Origin: Chlorokybus atmophyticus
Lineage: Eukaryota > Streptophyta > Chlorokybophyceae > Chlorokybales > Chlorokybaceae
DNA length: 64,000 nt
Direction: 5' to 3'
Assembly: GCA_009103225.1 (NCBI GenBank)
Contig: RHPI01000026.1
Location: 905,481 to 969,480 of the forward strand
Position numbers and translations under genes: made by a program. The notes beneath the pieces were generated by a model. The model ran no database searches and was not told the DNA's origin. It worked only from the letters and a program-made list of their open reading frames with translations. Shown here in pieces: positions 12,481 through 24,861 of this stretch. Position 1 is the stretch's first letter. Each line of letters opens with the position of its first letter.

Positions 12481-12768
12481 AAGCATAGATTTGCCTCACA
12501 GGCGCCTGTTTCTCAAACCGCAATCGCAAGATGTGATTCACGTCACATCATGTGATGCGCCCTATGTAACCAAAGTCAACACCAGTGCTTCCAAAATGGA
12601 AGTTGCTATCAGTGGCTGCCAAAGCATAGATTTGCCTCACAGGCGCCTGTTTCTCAAACCGCAAGCGCAAGCTGTGATTCACGTCATGTCATGTGATGCG
12701 CCCTATGTAACCAAAGTCGACACCAGTGCTTGCAAAAGGAAGTTGGAAGTTGCTATCAGTGGCTGGCA
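12481..12768. repeat. 141-base tandem duplication next to tRNA-Arg
   Basis: Two adjacent copies start at 12481 and 12622, both with AAGCATAGATTTGCCTCACA and both ending near GCTATCAGTGGCTG. They differ by scattered substitutions and a small insertion (GGAAGTT repeated) in the second copy. The second copy ends just before the Pol III terminator of the tRNA gene. Confidence 0.9.
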
Positions 12769-12772
12769 ACGC

Positions 12773-12777
12773 AAAAA
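12773..12777 (-). terminator. Pol III terminator of tRNA-Arg
   Basis: A run of five T on the minus strand, 10 bases after the 3' end of the tRNA. Confidence 0.75.
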
Positions 12778-12786
12778 CTTTCGATC

Positions 12787-12858
12787 GACCCCAGTGGGAC
12801 TCGAACCCACAATCTTCTGTTTAGAAGACAGACGCGTTATCCATTACGCTATGGGGTC
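12787..12858 (-). tRNA. trnR-UCU: tRNA-Arg (UCU)
   Basis: A 72-base cloverleaf on the minus strand. The acceptor GACCCCA pairs with TGGGGTC, the D-arm is GCGTAATGGATAACGC, the anticodon loop CTTCTAA gives anticodon TCT, and the T-arm GTGGG-TTCGAGT-CCCAC is perfect. There is no intron and CCA is not encoded, as expected for a nuclear gene. The A box (TAGCGTAATGG) and B box (GGTTCGAGTCC) are intact. Confidence 0.97.
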
Positions 12859-13827
12859 TCAAGTCTAGACGCACTCGCCATTTCGGCAAATGCGCGCCAT
12901 ATGTACTTAGTTTGTTCTTTTACTAGAAAAAAACAATAACCGTGAAATGCTTACCCGTTTGCGAGCATCCGTATCTCTGTCCAAAGTAATGACCAATCGA
13001 GAAAGGTATACCATAAAGACGACTGTAATTACAATAGTATCATGGTGCACCTAAAAGCCGTTACAATTGTTAAGTGCTATTATGATGCATTGAAATATAA
13101 TAAAAATGTTCAAACAATTGATATAGCTGTGTACACTTTTTATTATTAAGATGTACTGCAACGCTAGCATCACGTATCATGGAAAAACATGATAAAATTT
13201 GACAAGTCGTGAACCATCATTATGCGCAATGATAGCAAACACAAGAAGCCGTATGCAACAAATCACATTGTCCCACACTATGATGCAATTGTACAATGTT
13301 GAATGTCACTGTTGAGTATTACGTGATTAATTATCAACTGGCGGGTGTTGTGCAATGTCATGCATATGAATGTTGTAAGCCTTTTGTGCACTATAACAAG
13401 AGTAATTATGGATGTTAACATGTATATTATATAGCAAAATGTTTTTTAAATATTATATGTAACATTATTCAAAGGCTACTCCACATCGAGCTAACACATA
13501 CATGTTGAACGGCATAATGAACAGATGATGACACATGGGTGTAAAGTATGAAAGACTTAATGATAATTTTAAGCAAGTATTGTATGTTTAGGCAATTTTC
13601 TATTACGTGTAGTAGCGGGGGACGCATGAGGTCTGTCCCGGACGAGGTCTTTCGTGCATAAATGTATGAATAGGTATGTATACATTTAAACAACTTTAAA
13701 TCAACTACGCAGTAATTAGCCCGCTCCATTATCATCCATAAAGACCATTTAATTGCCCCTGCTATTACTATGGTTTGCACCTCACACGTGTTATTTATGC
13801 ACTAACAGATTGGGGCGGGGGGAGAGA

Positions 13828-13890
<63 letters not shown>

Positions 13891-14796
13891 TTTTACAAAC
13901 AGACTTCGATCACTTCATGTTCATGCTTTTAGCAAAGCATTGGTGCACGGCATGACAGACAAAGATGTTTCCAACAATAGTAATTGTTTATCATCTTTTC
14001 CACATTGTTTTTGGTAATGAACTGTTAAGATTGGCAAAAATTGCCGTCAATCCCTAATGCACCTTCAATATTAACTTCCCTATAACCACCTCTGCATGGA
14101 CTCCTTGAATGGGGTAGTGGCGAACTTGAAGTACACACACTATGAACCGTGCACATTGCAGCCCGTGTGCAGCAACATACGGGATGCAATATGCATAAGC
14201 ATAATTGATTTATGGACTAAGCAAAAGCAATGAGGACTTGCATAACAGCAACACTACACACACACAACCGAAGCAGCTGGATTGTAGTGATTAAAGTAAA
14301 CACACGGACCCACGGTTAGCGTCAGGGTGATAAAGCAACAAGCAATTGCCAGCACACCGCAAGCAAATTAAAACGGCAATAGCGTGCTGCTGGGCCCCTC
14401 TGCAGCTTGTACAGCAGTAGCAGTGGCAAGGACATGAACAGCTCCTTACACAGGAATCGATACATTGAGACAGATGCCTTGGGGCATGCATGCGAGTGCA
14501 ATTAATAGAGTTGTCGATCGCTACTGTGATTATGGTCGATCGCTACTGTGATTATGTGTTTATGCGTACAAGTTCAACTCTCTCTCACGCGCGCGCACGC
14601 GCATTCCATTGCATATGGGCGTGCCACGTGTTCTTGTAAATGCCTCATCTTCATAGATTGCACAAGCATGTATAGTACATGTGTACTATGCATGCTCGTG
14701 CAAGCCATGATGAGCTTGTTATTGTGTACGCAGAGTAGCTGCGTACACATCTCTTTGCCTACACACAACAGGTACGTATAGTAGCACATTGTTTAA
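12859..14796. other. AT-rich intergenic region with a GA microsatellite
   Basis: AT-rich, with no supported gene. A pure (GA)n tract runs from about 13831 to 13884. Confidence 0.6.
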
Positions 14797-15352
14797 GCTT
14801 TCCAATCATCAAGGTACAAGCACACATGCACACACTCAAGCACACCAGCGGCTCAAACAACAGGGGCATTTTTATTACTTGGGTTAGGCCTACACGAAAT
14901 GTGTGCTGTAACTAAGTGCGGGTGATGTGGGCGGGGGCGGGTCAGCAGCAGTAGCAGGGGATAGGCAAGAAGTGCAAGCACGTCTGTGTGCACAGATGCC
15001 AAGGTGAGGCCTTCAGTGTATCCACGTTCGACAACAACACCAACAGCAACAGGAAGGGGGCGAATTCCGCAAAGGTATGGCGAAGGGGAGTGCTGTGTTG
15101 TGCAGTGCGAATGCTGTGGTGGCCGGCCATGCTGTTGTGGTCCTGCGCGGGGTGTGGTAAATACCCGCCAGTGCTCAGCCTCACTACGGTAGCGAGTCTT
15201 GTGTGGCATGGCTGCAGGCCATTATGGTTACGTTGTTCAACAGGGTAATTATGGAGCAATGCATGCACCCAATAAGTTAGCAGCAGCAGTTCCAATTGGT
15301 AACAGCAGCTGAGTCACTAGTTGGTCACGCACTGTAGCTGACAAAGATCATG
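14797..15352. repeat. Dispersed repeat of about 560 bases, copy A
   Basis: Same orientation as the copy at 24862-25431. Both contain GGGGATAGGCAAGAAGTGCA, GTGCTGTGTTGTGCA and CATGGCTGCAGGCCATTATG in the same order, with many small substitutions and indels. No ORF is conserved between the copies. Copy A abuts the 3' end of the reverse transcriptase on the minus strand. It may be an independent non-autonomous element. Confidence 0.85.
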
Positions 15353-15424
15353 TGCGGGCAGACACCCTGCTCCCCACACATTGCATAACCACTTACTCAC
15401 CTCACTCACCTGTGTTGTTTACTA

Positions 15425-16460
15425 GGATCTGTTGGCTACCAACACGTAAAGTCTTTGATAGGATACGTTGTAGGCCATCCCTTCCATCCAATACATCTTT
15501 GCTCGCGACTTCCCTAGGAGTTCATGCATGTGATAGCCATAGAAATGCATGGCCCTGAGTAGCTGCACCAATTTTACACAGAATTGCTCCCGCAAAGTGC
15601 ATATGCGTTTGAATCCAACAATCTGTGACACTACCATTCCCAACATTGCGGAATTGGTTATATGGATGTTCGGGTGTGGTGCCCTTCTGCGTGGTAAGTA
15701 CCTGCTGGGCGTAGTGTTTGGTTTATTTATCATATATGCAAGTGCACAGGCCAAGAGCGGGTGTCTGAAAGATCATGAGGTTAAAAAATGGGTCAGTTTC
15801 TCCCTATGCTGTCCAAAATAGGGTGAGCATATGTCGTGGATATATGCCTGCTACAGGAGCGGTTGTGTCCAGGTACATGCACGCTGCAAATTTTGTCAAG
15901 TCAACCACAAAGAGGTCATCTACGTAGCGCAGCACATGCTTGGCGAACCGGAGCGCCGGTGGTGGTTTCTGCCCCGCTGCTACCAGCCTGGTCATAAAGT
16001 CAAGTTTATATGTTAGCAATTCGTAGTTGGCAATGTAGACCCCTGCGCGCTTTGACATCGAGGTCCCTTTAACCTGTTGATGCATTTGAAGTTGAGCGAT
16101 CTGCACAAACAGGTTAGTCGGTATGAAGTGCAGCATGTGATGCGAATTCGATGCTGTGAAACCCTCTTTGACCTTCCCTTGTAACCGTAAACCCTCTCAC
16201 CCATGTATTTGTCACCACCCCTGCTTGCACATTAACATGCAAATGTGTCCTGCGGTGCTTGCGTAACACATTGGCAAAAACCTTATGCACCAGGGTTTGC
16301 ATGCGTTGCAGCAAGTCTTGGTGTTCAAGGTTGGTGTAAAGAGTGGTGAAATCATAAGATTGCTGCAATTTCTCACACTTACCCACGATGTTACGGGAAG
16401 TGTTGAAGTGTTGCTGCAGGCTCTTAAAGCCGGTTGAGTCCTACATTATCCAAATTTGCG
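15425..16460 (-). mobile_element. Decayed reverse transcriptase fragment (Penelope-like or related single-RT element)
   Basis: The minus strand encodes, in shifted frames, YDFTTLYTNLEHQDL (16340-16375), a broken IPMG-type region near 16060-16090, YVDDLFVVD (15907-15935, the RT catalytic box), GIYPRHMLTL near 15830, and a C-terminal segment with FKRICTLREQF near 15600. The order and spacing match the better-preserved copy at 59279-60843, which shows FxTLYT, GIPMG, FVDDLFVAG, GIYPQDMLTL and RFSRISTYRAHF. At least three frameshifts or stops interrupt the protein. Motif style is closest to Penelope-like or related algal RTs with no RNase H; the family call is inference. Confidence 0.75.
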
Positions 16461-16691
16461 GCAGCTCATCCAAAGCCTCACTCCAACAAGTAGACCACAG
16501 TGGATGTACAGGCTTTGTACGTACGCTTCAGCCAGAAAAGAAGCATCAGCCAAGGTAGTAACCAGTGCAGCAGCGATAAATCTGTGGCTCTTTATGCAGT
16601 TTGATATACATATATAAGTGTGGCAGGCGTGGTGGCACTCCTTGTGTGTTGTGAAGCAATCCTTGCTGGTTTGATATACATATATAAGTGC

Positions 16692-17030
16692 CATCATCGA
16701 TAGGTCGCGACTTGCCTAATGGCAGTCGCGTCGGACTGACCAGTGCAGTCGGCGCGGCAGGACGCGACCTGCTGGTCGCGATGCGACCTGTGGGGCCGGC
16801 AGCGGTGCGCTATGCGCGCGTTGTATACCTTTATGGGCCTAAATTGGCCGGCTGTTGGGCCGGTGACCGACCCTAAGTCAGACCCCTGGGAAGATTCCCC
16901 AGCTGATGGGCGCCAGCTGCCGAGGACGTCAGCGTTCTTAAGTGGGGGGGGATGTAACGGGAAGGTACATTTATAACCACAAATCGACCATAAAAGCATC
17001 AAGTCTTTTGTGGTCGAGTGGGCTGTGACA
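16692..17030 (+). mobile_element. Miniature terminal-repeat element, copy 3 (5'-truncated)
   Basis: The interior from CATCGATAGGTCGCGAC onward and the 78-base 3' terminal repeat (16953-17030, ending GGGCTGTGACA) match the element at 489-999. The left terminal repeat and first part are missing. The truncation point falls right after a 22-base sequence, GTTTGATATACATATATAAGTG without its last two bases, that also occurs 71 bases upstream at 16599. Confidence 0.75.
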
Positions 17031-19764
17031 CATTGTTTAAGAACGTGTGCATCATATCTATTTCATGCATGTAGTCATTATTGCGCGTCCGACCTTTTCG
17101 AAGGACATATTGATCTTAAGACAGAAATGTCTTCTACATCGATGTAAGTGTTGAGAAACAAACTATGCATAGATGCATTTGTATTAAACACCATAGGTTG
17201 CGGTCATTGACGAACACTCAAATTGCAATGTCCTTATTTTGGATGTATGCGACTGATCGGTTATTAAGGCGTCGGCCGGTCTACATCTTGAATACTTTAC
17301 GCACAACCATGGGGCTAGCATCAAGTGCAGCATCTGCATTCCCGATAATTTGTGTATACAAGTAGCCTGATAGTAATCAGCCTCTCAACGCTAAATTAAT
17401 AATCCTTATAGCATATTCAGCCTGAGGTTATAGTGACGGAAAGTGGTCGGCCTCATATGCATATGTGCGCATACATGTGCACTTAATAGCATGCATGTAG
17501 CAATTCATAAACGTATGTACAACAAATTATACGTAATTTTGTTTGTACATATATAGGTGTACACATATATACTTGTATATGCATATATACATATATATAT
17601 GCATATATATGTATACGTATTTATATATATGTATATGCATATATATGTATGTATCTTTTGTGTGTGCGCGCACGTGTTTACAACAACTATTTGTCGTGCC
17701 CATCACACAGGTATTTATTAATAACTACACGTGGTTAAGTGACCGGCTGTTATGGGGATGCACAACGTACGGCCGAGATTCGCTAGAGTATAATCCAACG
17801 GCCACACAGCAAGTTTTGATCTGCTAGTCAAATAGCAGCTGGCACCGGCAATCTGCGGCAAATCCGGCATTGTGGGCCCGCATTGCCGGGGTGACGCACT
17901 TATGTGATATGCATGGCAGCTGTCAATACGTTGGGCGGCAGCTAGTGTGCAGTGCAAGGAAATGCTCGCCATCAATGGCGGCGGCGGTGGTGGCGTTATG
18001 GCCGTGGGGAGAGCTAGCGCCAAGGTGTTACTGTCGCCAAAGCATGTACGCCTGACTGCGGCAAAGGCTGAGGTTGTCACGCCTGGCTGGCCAACCGCCG
18101 GGCCAGCGGCTGGGACATAGCAGCTTGTTGGCAGCTGACTGATTTTGCCAATAAGGTGAGGTGAAATCTGTTAATGTAGTTACTGCTGGTACGCTTTGCG
18201 CGTGTGCATTGCAGTGGACAACTTTGCAATAATCTACCCGTATAACGCGTGATGGCAACAGAGCTTTCAAGCAGATGAGCAAATCTCGCAGAAGCTATTG
18301 CATGCGCAGGCCGTGCAGTACAAACAACAGGTGCATTATCGTGCATAAAATTCACAGCTGGTGTAACGGGAGCATAGTATTGGGGACATTATTGCGACCT
18401 AAATAGCTACATAAGCTTCATTTGTGTTAATAAGTATCTTTATTTACTTATTTACACCCCTTTTCTACGGTTCCTCGCTTATATCCGATTATAATAATGG
18501 ATATAAGTTCCAACGGGAGTAGGACCGCCTATTCAAGCATATTTAAAGTCGCATAATATATATGCGACTATTATAGCCAGCTATTGCAATTGGGTACCTT
18601 ATCGTTTGGTCCCTTATCATTAGGTATTTGAGCTTTGATTGGCTCACGCCAGATTTCTAACGGTTACCCTATCCGAAGGGATGATATCTGGTGTTGAGTT
18701 TGATATCGAGACACGTATATGTGATAAACTCTTGATATAAAAGGTTACATCAACTGATGGGATTCCATTCAGTCTTCTGCCACTGCGGCATGCTGCCGGC
18801 GGCTTGACAGACTTGTTGCTGGCGGTGTGGGTGTTGGGGTAGAGGATTGAAGGGTTGTCGGCGGCGACGCCGGCATCGGTTACATTGGTTTCGGAGCTGG
18901 TGGGTGATGTGAATATTAGCGGCGGCACCCTGCTTTGCACCAATCGCAAGCGGCGGCAGCGACCTCGCCATTCGTCCACGCCACCAGCCTTTCGAGTTTG
19001 CTTCCCTGCATCACCTCTACGTCGAGCAGTAGCCAAAATAGCCGCCGACGTGAGAGGTGCACTGTCATTTAACAAGTCCGTGACTTGCCCCGTGCTTGCG
19101 TGTGTTTGCCAGGGCGTGCGTGTGCATGTTCTTGTCAATGCATAAGTATTGCTTCATCATGCCACCGCACTGTCATTGCCTGTCGCTGCCTGTCCATGCT
19201 TGCCAGTGCATGCATGCGTGTGGGCTTGCCAGTGCACTTCATCACTTCTTGTCGCACCGTGATTGCACTGTAATTGAGTTGCATGCAGTGATTATCGCAC
19301 AGTCATTGCAGTGCATAGTCAGTGATCGCTAGTCATTGCTTTGTCATTGCCAATCACTGCCTGCTGCTGCCACTCACCTGTTTGGGCAACACGCCCGTCC
19401 ATAAATCCACCTCGGGATTCGAACCCTCCCCCTCTGGCTTCTTGCCTGGAGATTGGGACTTGGTTTGGGACAGTTTGAGGGAAGGACCAAGACATTTGGC
19501 CCCTTACCCGGGTAGTCCCAACAACTCTCTCTCTACCTCACTGCTGAAAATCGGGATTGTGCTTGGGACAATCTTGGGTTGGAACCATTTCGTCCTATCC
19601 AGACTTATTCTGTTTGATGCTTTTTCAGGTTCAACCAGCTTATTTTGGAACTGGTGTGGACTGTGTTTGGGCTTTGGCCAACTTACAGTCATTCTAACCG
19701 TTTTGATGAGCCTGTTCCAATGGTGAAATTCTCACTACCCCATTTTCGCCTGTTTTGCAGATAA
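17031..19764. other. AT-rich spacer and leader of the Ty3 element
   Basis: 17530-17655 is a mixed TATATG/TACATA low-complexity tract. No gene is supported. GGGATTCGAACCC at about 19412 is an antisense tRNA T-arm motif but no whole tRNA folds around it. I could not find a 5' LTR of the downstream Ty3 element. Confidence 0.4.
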
Positions 19765-20935
19765 ATGGACGAGAAATCGGCGCCCACCTCAAAGGGGGAA
19801 AGTTCAGAAAAGGAGCAACCATCCCGTGAGGAGGAATTTCTTTCCATGGAGAATATCCCAAACCCGGATGATGGACCGGATGAGATTCAAGCTACGAAAA
19901 CCGTGGATGATTTGGTGGAGCCTGATGGCCCACCTCCACCACCTTTTCCTCGAAATCTCCGTTTACATGACGAAGCAAGATTTGATGGATTACTTCCTTG
20001 GCACCTACAGTAAGGTCCTTGTGAGGCCATTGTCTCACTCATTAACTTCCTCTTTCATATGACAGCAACAGTCTTAAAGCTCACCACCTTTATGGGGCGG
20101 GATTGGGAGACACAGATGATTAAAGGCAAATGTGTTCTAAATATGCTCGAGCGCCTTCAACGTAATGGCAGTAAACCTGTTCAGGCTCTCGCTTGTCCTT
20201 CTGAGTTTACTCCCAACAAGCAAACAGCCATTTTTAACTGGCTTGTGAAGTTGAGACACTATGTCAACTCCCTTCGCATTTCTGAGAAGGGAAAGTTGCG
20301 TGTTGCTGAGTTGCTGATTCCGGATGATGCTTTCTCAGAGTGGCATCGCCGTAAGCAACGTGACGCGAACCTCGGGCGAGAAGTAAGCCAGTTGTGCGCT
20401 TTACAGTAACAGCGCTACGGTGGTACCGACCTTGCTCAGCAAGCTCGCAATCAACTTCACAACCTGCGATAAAATGGTCGTGCGGTTCAACAATACAATC
20501 AGGAGTTTCAATCTTGTGTTAGCAAAGTCAAGGCTGGCCGTCTGCCTATTAGTGATGCTGATCAGTTGAACATGTGTAGGCGTGGCTTGGATCACGAGCT
20601 GCTCCTGCATGTTGCCATCAACACATCCACCCAGGCAGAGTGGCGTGCTGAAGAGCTACCTATGCTCATCACGATGGTGACAGCTATTGCCAACGCCGTA
20701 CGTTCAGCTGCGAAGCCTGCTGCGCCATCAGCAGCTCCTGATCGTCCTTAATCTGATAGCAAGCCCCATTTTGCAAAGAAGGTGAAAACAGCAGTACCTG
20801 GATTTGCTGGTCCTTCTTCCGCTGCGAAACCGGCTCTGGTGTGTTCCTTTTGCAAGAAGGTTGGGCCACACTGAGGGTACCTGCGATGCGCAGAAGAACA
20901 AGCAAGCCAAGCAGCAAAAGAAGGACAGCAAATAG
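19765..20935 (+). pseudogene. gag of the Ty3 element (frameshifted)
   Basis: Starts MDEKSAPTSKGESSEKEQ with an acidic, Pro-rich N-terminus. The capsid-like middle is interrupted near 20010 and 20410. A zinc knuckle (CSFC then H-TEGTC, 20840-20895) is split by a one-base frameshift. A Lys/Gln-rich tail ends at the TAG at 20933. Gag would coat the element RNA. Confidence 0.8.
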
Positions 20936-21249
20936 GAACTGTCCGTGATAAGTAGCATGTTGCAGAGGGATACATTAACCTTTGTACTTTTTAATAAAGT
21001 TTCTGCTTTGTGTGCTATTTCAGATGTGTGGACTGATGTAAACCCCGTTGTTTCTAACACGAATGGTTGTATTCTCATCAATGTGCCATTCTTTGAATTG
21101 TTGTTTGCAATCAAACAATTGCACGAGTTGCAATCGCAACATTCCCTCACTGCATGCGTTGTGGTACCTCGGTATCATGGCCCATGGTGTAAATACTTTA
21201 AGGGGGGAGAGGTGATTGCTCAACTCACACGAAACAAAACAGGAACATT

Positions 21250-24200
21250 ACCACTTCAGGTATTTTTATTAAAATCGCAATCAATGACGACATTCCAACA
21301 TTGGCAACTGTTTATGGTAGATCAGTACCACTTAAGTGGCGTTTTGAGAGTCAGTTTATGGATGCCTCGTGCACATCATTAATTGACACAGGTGCAAACC
21401 ACAATTTTATGGAACATGCTTGGGTGAAAAGAAACACATCGCATTTACACCAGTCGCATCATATGTACGAGCAGCTGGTTCTACTCTGAATGCTTTAGGA
21501 GAAGTGAAAGGACGCTTTGTTATTGCCGGATGTAAAACACATACCACATGTATTGTGGTGAACATTGGGAATCCCGGTGTTGACTTTGTGTTAGGTGAAC
21601 CGTGGCAAACCGAAGCGGGTATGCTACTTGATGCTCAAAATGGCACGTGCACGTTTAGGAGGGAAAAACGCTCTTTCACCTCAAAAGTGGCACACGTGGT
21701 ACATGATAACAAGCATACTACTCCACTTCTCACAGCTATGCAACTTAAGCGTTGCATGCGCAAACGAGAGGAAGTGTACTTGTTGCACTTACACGAGGTA
21801 ACAACACCTGAAAACGATGGTGTCCAAGACCCCGTTGTGCAATCACTTGCACAGCACTATGCTGATGTTTTCCAGGAAGAACTCCTTGAGCTTCCTCCTG
21901 ATGGGAACATTCACCACACCATCCCACTCGAAGAGGGAGCTAAGCCAACATGGCGGCCTATTTATAGGCTAAGTCCCTTAGAACATGCGAAAATGGGAAA
22001 GCAGCTAAAGGAGTTGCTCGATAAAGGTTTGATTACCAAGAGTATCTCCCCATTCGATGCACCTACTCTATTCGTGCCCAAAAAGAATGGCAAGTTGCGC
22101 ATGTGTGTGGATTATTGGGCATTAAATAAGTTGACTATAAAAACCAGGTATCCTTTGCCAAGAATTAATGATTTGTTTAATAAGTTGTCAGCTGCAACAG
22201 TATTGAGCACTGGATCTGACAAGTGGTTATCATCAAATCAGGATTCAATCTGATTTGATGATAACCACCGAGGAAGTACAAAAGACAGCTTTTCGTACAT
22301 TGATAGGGCATTTTAAGTATAAAGTGTTGTTTTTTGGGTTAACGAACGAACCCGCAACGTTTCAGGCAGTTATGAATGCTGTGTTTGTGGATGAGCTGTG
22401 TAACTTTGTGCTGGTATGTCTGGATGATATTATTGTGCTTAGCAAAACCTGGGAGGAACACCACAAGCATTGGCAAACGGTGTTGTTAACATTGCGAAAA
22501 CACATATTCTATGCCAACCTGTCCAAATGCAACTTTGCACAAGAAGAACTTCCCTTTCTGGGACATGTAATTGGCAAAGACGGATCAAAACATGATCCTT
22601 ACAAGGTGTTGGCAGTCAATGAGTGGCAACCACCAAAAGATGTGCATTAATTACGAGCCTTTTTGCGCTTAGCCAATTACTTCCGCAAGTTCATGCGAGG
22701 GTATTCGACTATGGCCAATGCATTAACAACTTGACTTCGTAAAAATATGAAGTTTGGGTGGATAGAAGCAAATGAGAAAGCCTTCTCATGCATCATGCAT
22801 TGACAAAGGCACCCGTGTTAGCTTTTCCGGATCACACCAAACCTTTTGTGGTGGGCAGTGATGCATCCAACATAGGATGTGGTGCAGTTTTGCTTGAAGG
22901 CGACAAGCCGTGTGCCTATGAAAGCAGAAAATTCAACCCTGCCGAACGTAATTACACAACCACCGAACAGGAATTACTTGGTGTTGTGCATGCGTTACGC
23001 ACTTGGCGTTGCTACTTAAAAGAGGTGGAATTCTCAGTGATTACGGATCACAATCCTCTTACCTTCTTTCACACGCAACAAAACTTATCCCGACGACAAG
23101 CCAGGTGGAATGAGTGCTTATCTCGTTTTACATGCACATGGCAATCCTTTGGGACGCATCATATGGCTGATCCACTTAGCCGCGGTCTGGTTCTCCTAGC
23201 ACTTACGCGCTCGCATATACAGCGCATTGCACCCACTGAGGACCCCTTTTCAAAGGAGGTATGAAAGGGCTATGCCACAGACAATTGGTTTAACAGTCCG
23301 GTGAACACTTCTCAACTGAGAAAAAAGGAAAACTTGTGGTATAAAGAATTAAATAGTCATACCCAACTTGACAGACAGACTTACGCACACAGTGTTTGCA
23401 ATCAGTGCATGACCCACCGTACGCTAGGCACTTGGGCAAGCATAAGACGCTCAAGCACGCGCAACGGTTGTACTGGTGGCCGTCAATAACCATTGATGTG
23501 GATCAACGCGTTCGCATATGTGATGTGTGCCAACGAAATAAGCCGTTGCGACAGAAACAATCAGGTTTGCTGAAACCGTTAAGCATCCCAAAACAAAAGT
23601 GGGACAATGTTAGAATGGACTCAATTACTGACCTTCTCAACCGTTATCCGGAAACAGCTGTTGAAAATACAGCCATCACTGTTTTTGTCGACAGGCTTAC
23701 GAAAATGGTGCATTTCATTCCCTGCTCCACCATCGCGAGTGCACGAGACTTAGCATACTTGTTTGTGCAAACGGTTTTTTGAGCACACGAGGTTTCTCGC
23801 GAGCTTGTAACAAACCGTGAACCAAGATTTGTCTCCAAGTTGGCGAGAAGCCTGTGGGCTGTTGGGTGTGACACAAAGCATGTCGACTGCTTTTTACCCA
23901 GAAACAGATGGTCAAACTGAGCAAGCAAATCAAGTGCTTGAAGAAATAATTCGACATTATGTGTCTCCCAACCATTTGAATTGGGATAAGTACTTGCCGA
24001 TGGTGGAGTTTGCTGTAAACAACGCATGGCAAGTAAGTGTGAATGCGACCCCGTTTTTCTTGAATTACGGGATACATCCTAACACACCTACTTCGCTGCG
24101 TGTACCCCGCGATGAACCATCTGTACCAGCGGCAAAAGACTTTGCCGCTGCAATGCAAGAACATTGGCACGAGCCAAGCAATGTTTGTCTGAGGCACAAG

Positions 24201-24619
24201 ATAGACAAAATGCTTATGCTGATAAACATCGAAGGATGGCCACTTTCGATGTTGGCGACAAGGTGTTGCTCAATGCAAAGAACATAACCATCAAGGGTAC
24301 CGGAGCGCGCAAGCTGCTTCTGAGATGGTTAGGTCCATTCTGTGTCATTGATGAAATTGGTTCGCATGCTTACGGACTGCAATTGCCCCCAAGCATGTGT
24401 ATACACAACGTGTTCCATGTGAACTTGTTGAAACCTTACCGCTCTGACGGATGGACTCAGCCTCCACCTCCACCTATCACGGTGGATAGCGAGCTCGAAT
24501 ATGAGATGAAAGCTATTTTGGATCATAAACTCAATAGTCGTGGCCGCGCAACCCGCTATTTAGTTAAGTGGAAAGGGTATGGTCCAGAACATAACAGCGT
24601 TTGCATGTTTTATAGATAA
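21250..24619 (+). pseudogene. pol of the Ty3 element (multiple frameshifts)
   Basis: Protease: [10 protein letters not shown] at 21380-21410, followed by a frame change at about 21420. [39 protein letters not shown], then a frameshift near 22209, then FGLTNEPATFQ and the catalytic box LVCLDDIIVLS near 22420. RNase H: VVGSDASNIGCGAVLLEGD (22850) and TTEQELLGVVHAL. Integrase: an H2C2 zinc region (HRT...CDVCQRNK, 23410-23550), DRLTKMVHFIP and FYPETDGQTEQANQ. These enzymes would copy and insert the element, but the reading frame is broken several times. Confidence 0.92.
22223..22268. repeat. Perfect 19-base palindrome inside the RT domain
   Basis: The arm at 22223-22241 is the exact reverse complement of 22250-22268 with an 8-base spacer. 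It lies between the GYHQIRI and KTAFRT motifs, where about six extra codons are present compared with the usual spacing in Ty3 RTs. Confidence 0.95.
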
Positions 24620-24861
24620 AAATGTTTCAACAATGAACTAACACTAGCTATCCACAATGACAACTTAGTTAATTGTAATATGGACACAAGTGTCTAGATT
24701 AATAATTGTCCAATATGCCGCGGACTCTTTGTAGTGCACGCACGAACGTACTGACAAAAAGAGCCTTGGAAGAGCGTGCTTTTCCAGGCGGCCGATTGCG
24801 ATAAGAGCAAGGATTAAACTTCTCCTAAATTACGACCAAAATCCACCGGCAAAATGCATAG

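Larger units (their letters stand above)
19765..24619 (+). mobile_element. Decayed Ty3/gypsy retrotransposon of the chromovirus clade
   Basis: Domains appear in canonical order: gag, zinc knuckle, aspartic protease, reverse transcriptase, RNase H, integrase and a C-terminal chromodomain. The chromodomain (RYLVKWKGYGPEHNS, about 24560-24600) places it with chromoviruses. It stops after KGYGPEHNS, where the usual W-E-P sequence should follow, so the 3' end is lost. Frameshifts or stops break gag, protease, RT and the RT-RNase H junction. I found no LTR pair, so this is a truncated, inactive copy. Confidence 0.95.

Noticed and set aside
18644-19138. 164-codon minus-strand open frame
   Set aside because: No recognisable motif, no splice context and biased composition; a chance ORF in GC-rich DNA is more likely.
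19400-19440. Possible tRNA gene from GGGATTCGAACCC
   Set aside because: Only a T-arm-like motif is present; no acceptor, D-arm or anticodon arm could be fitted on either strand.
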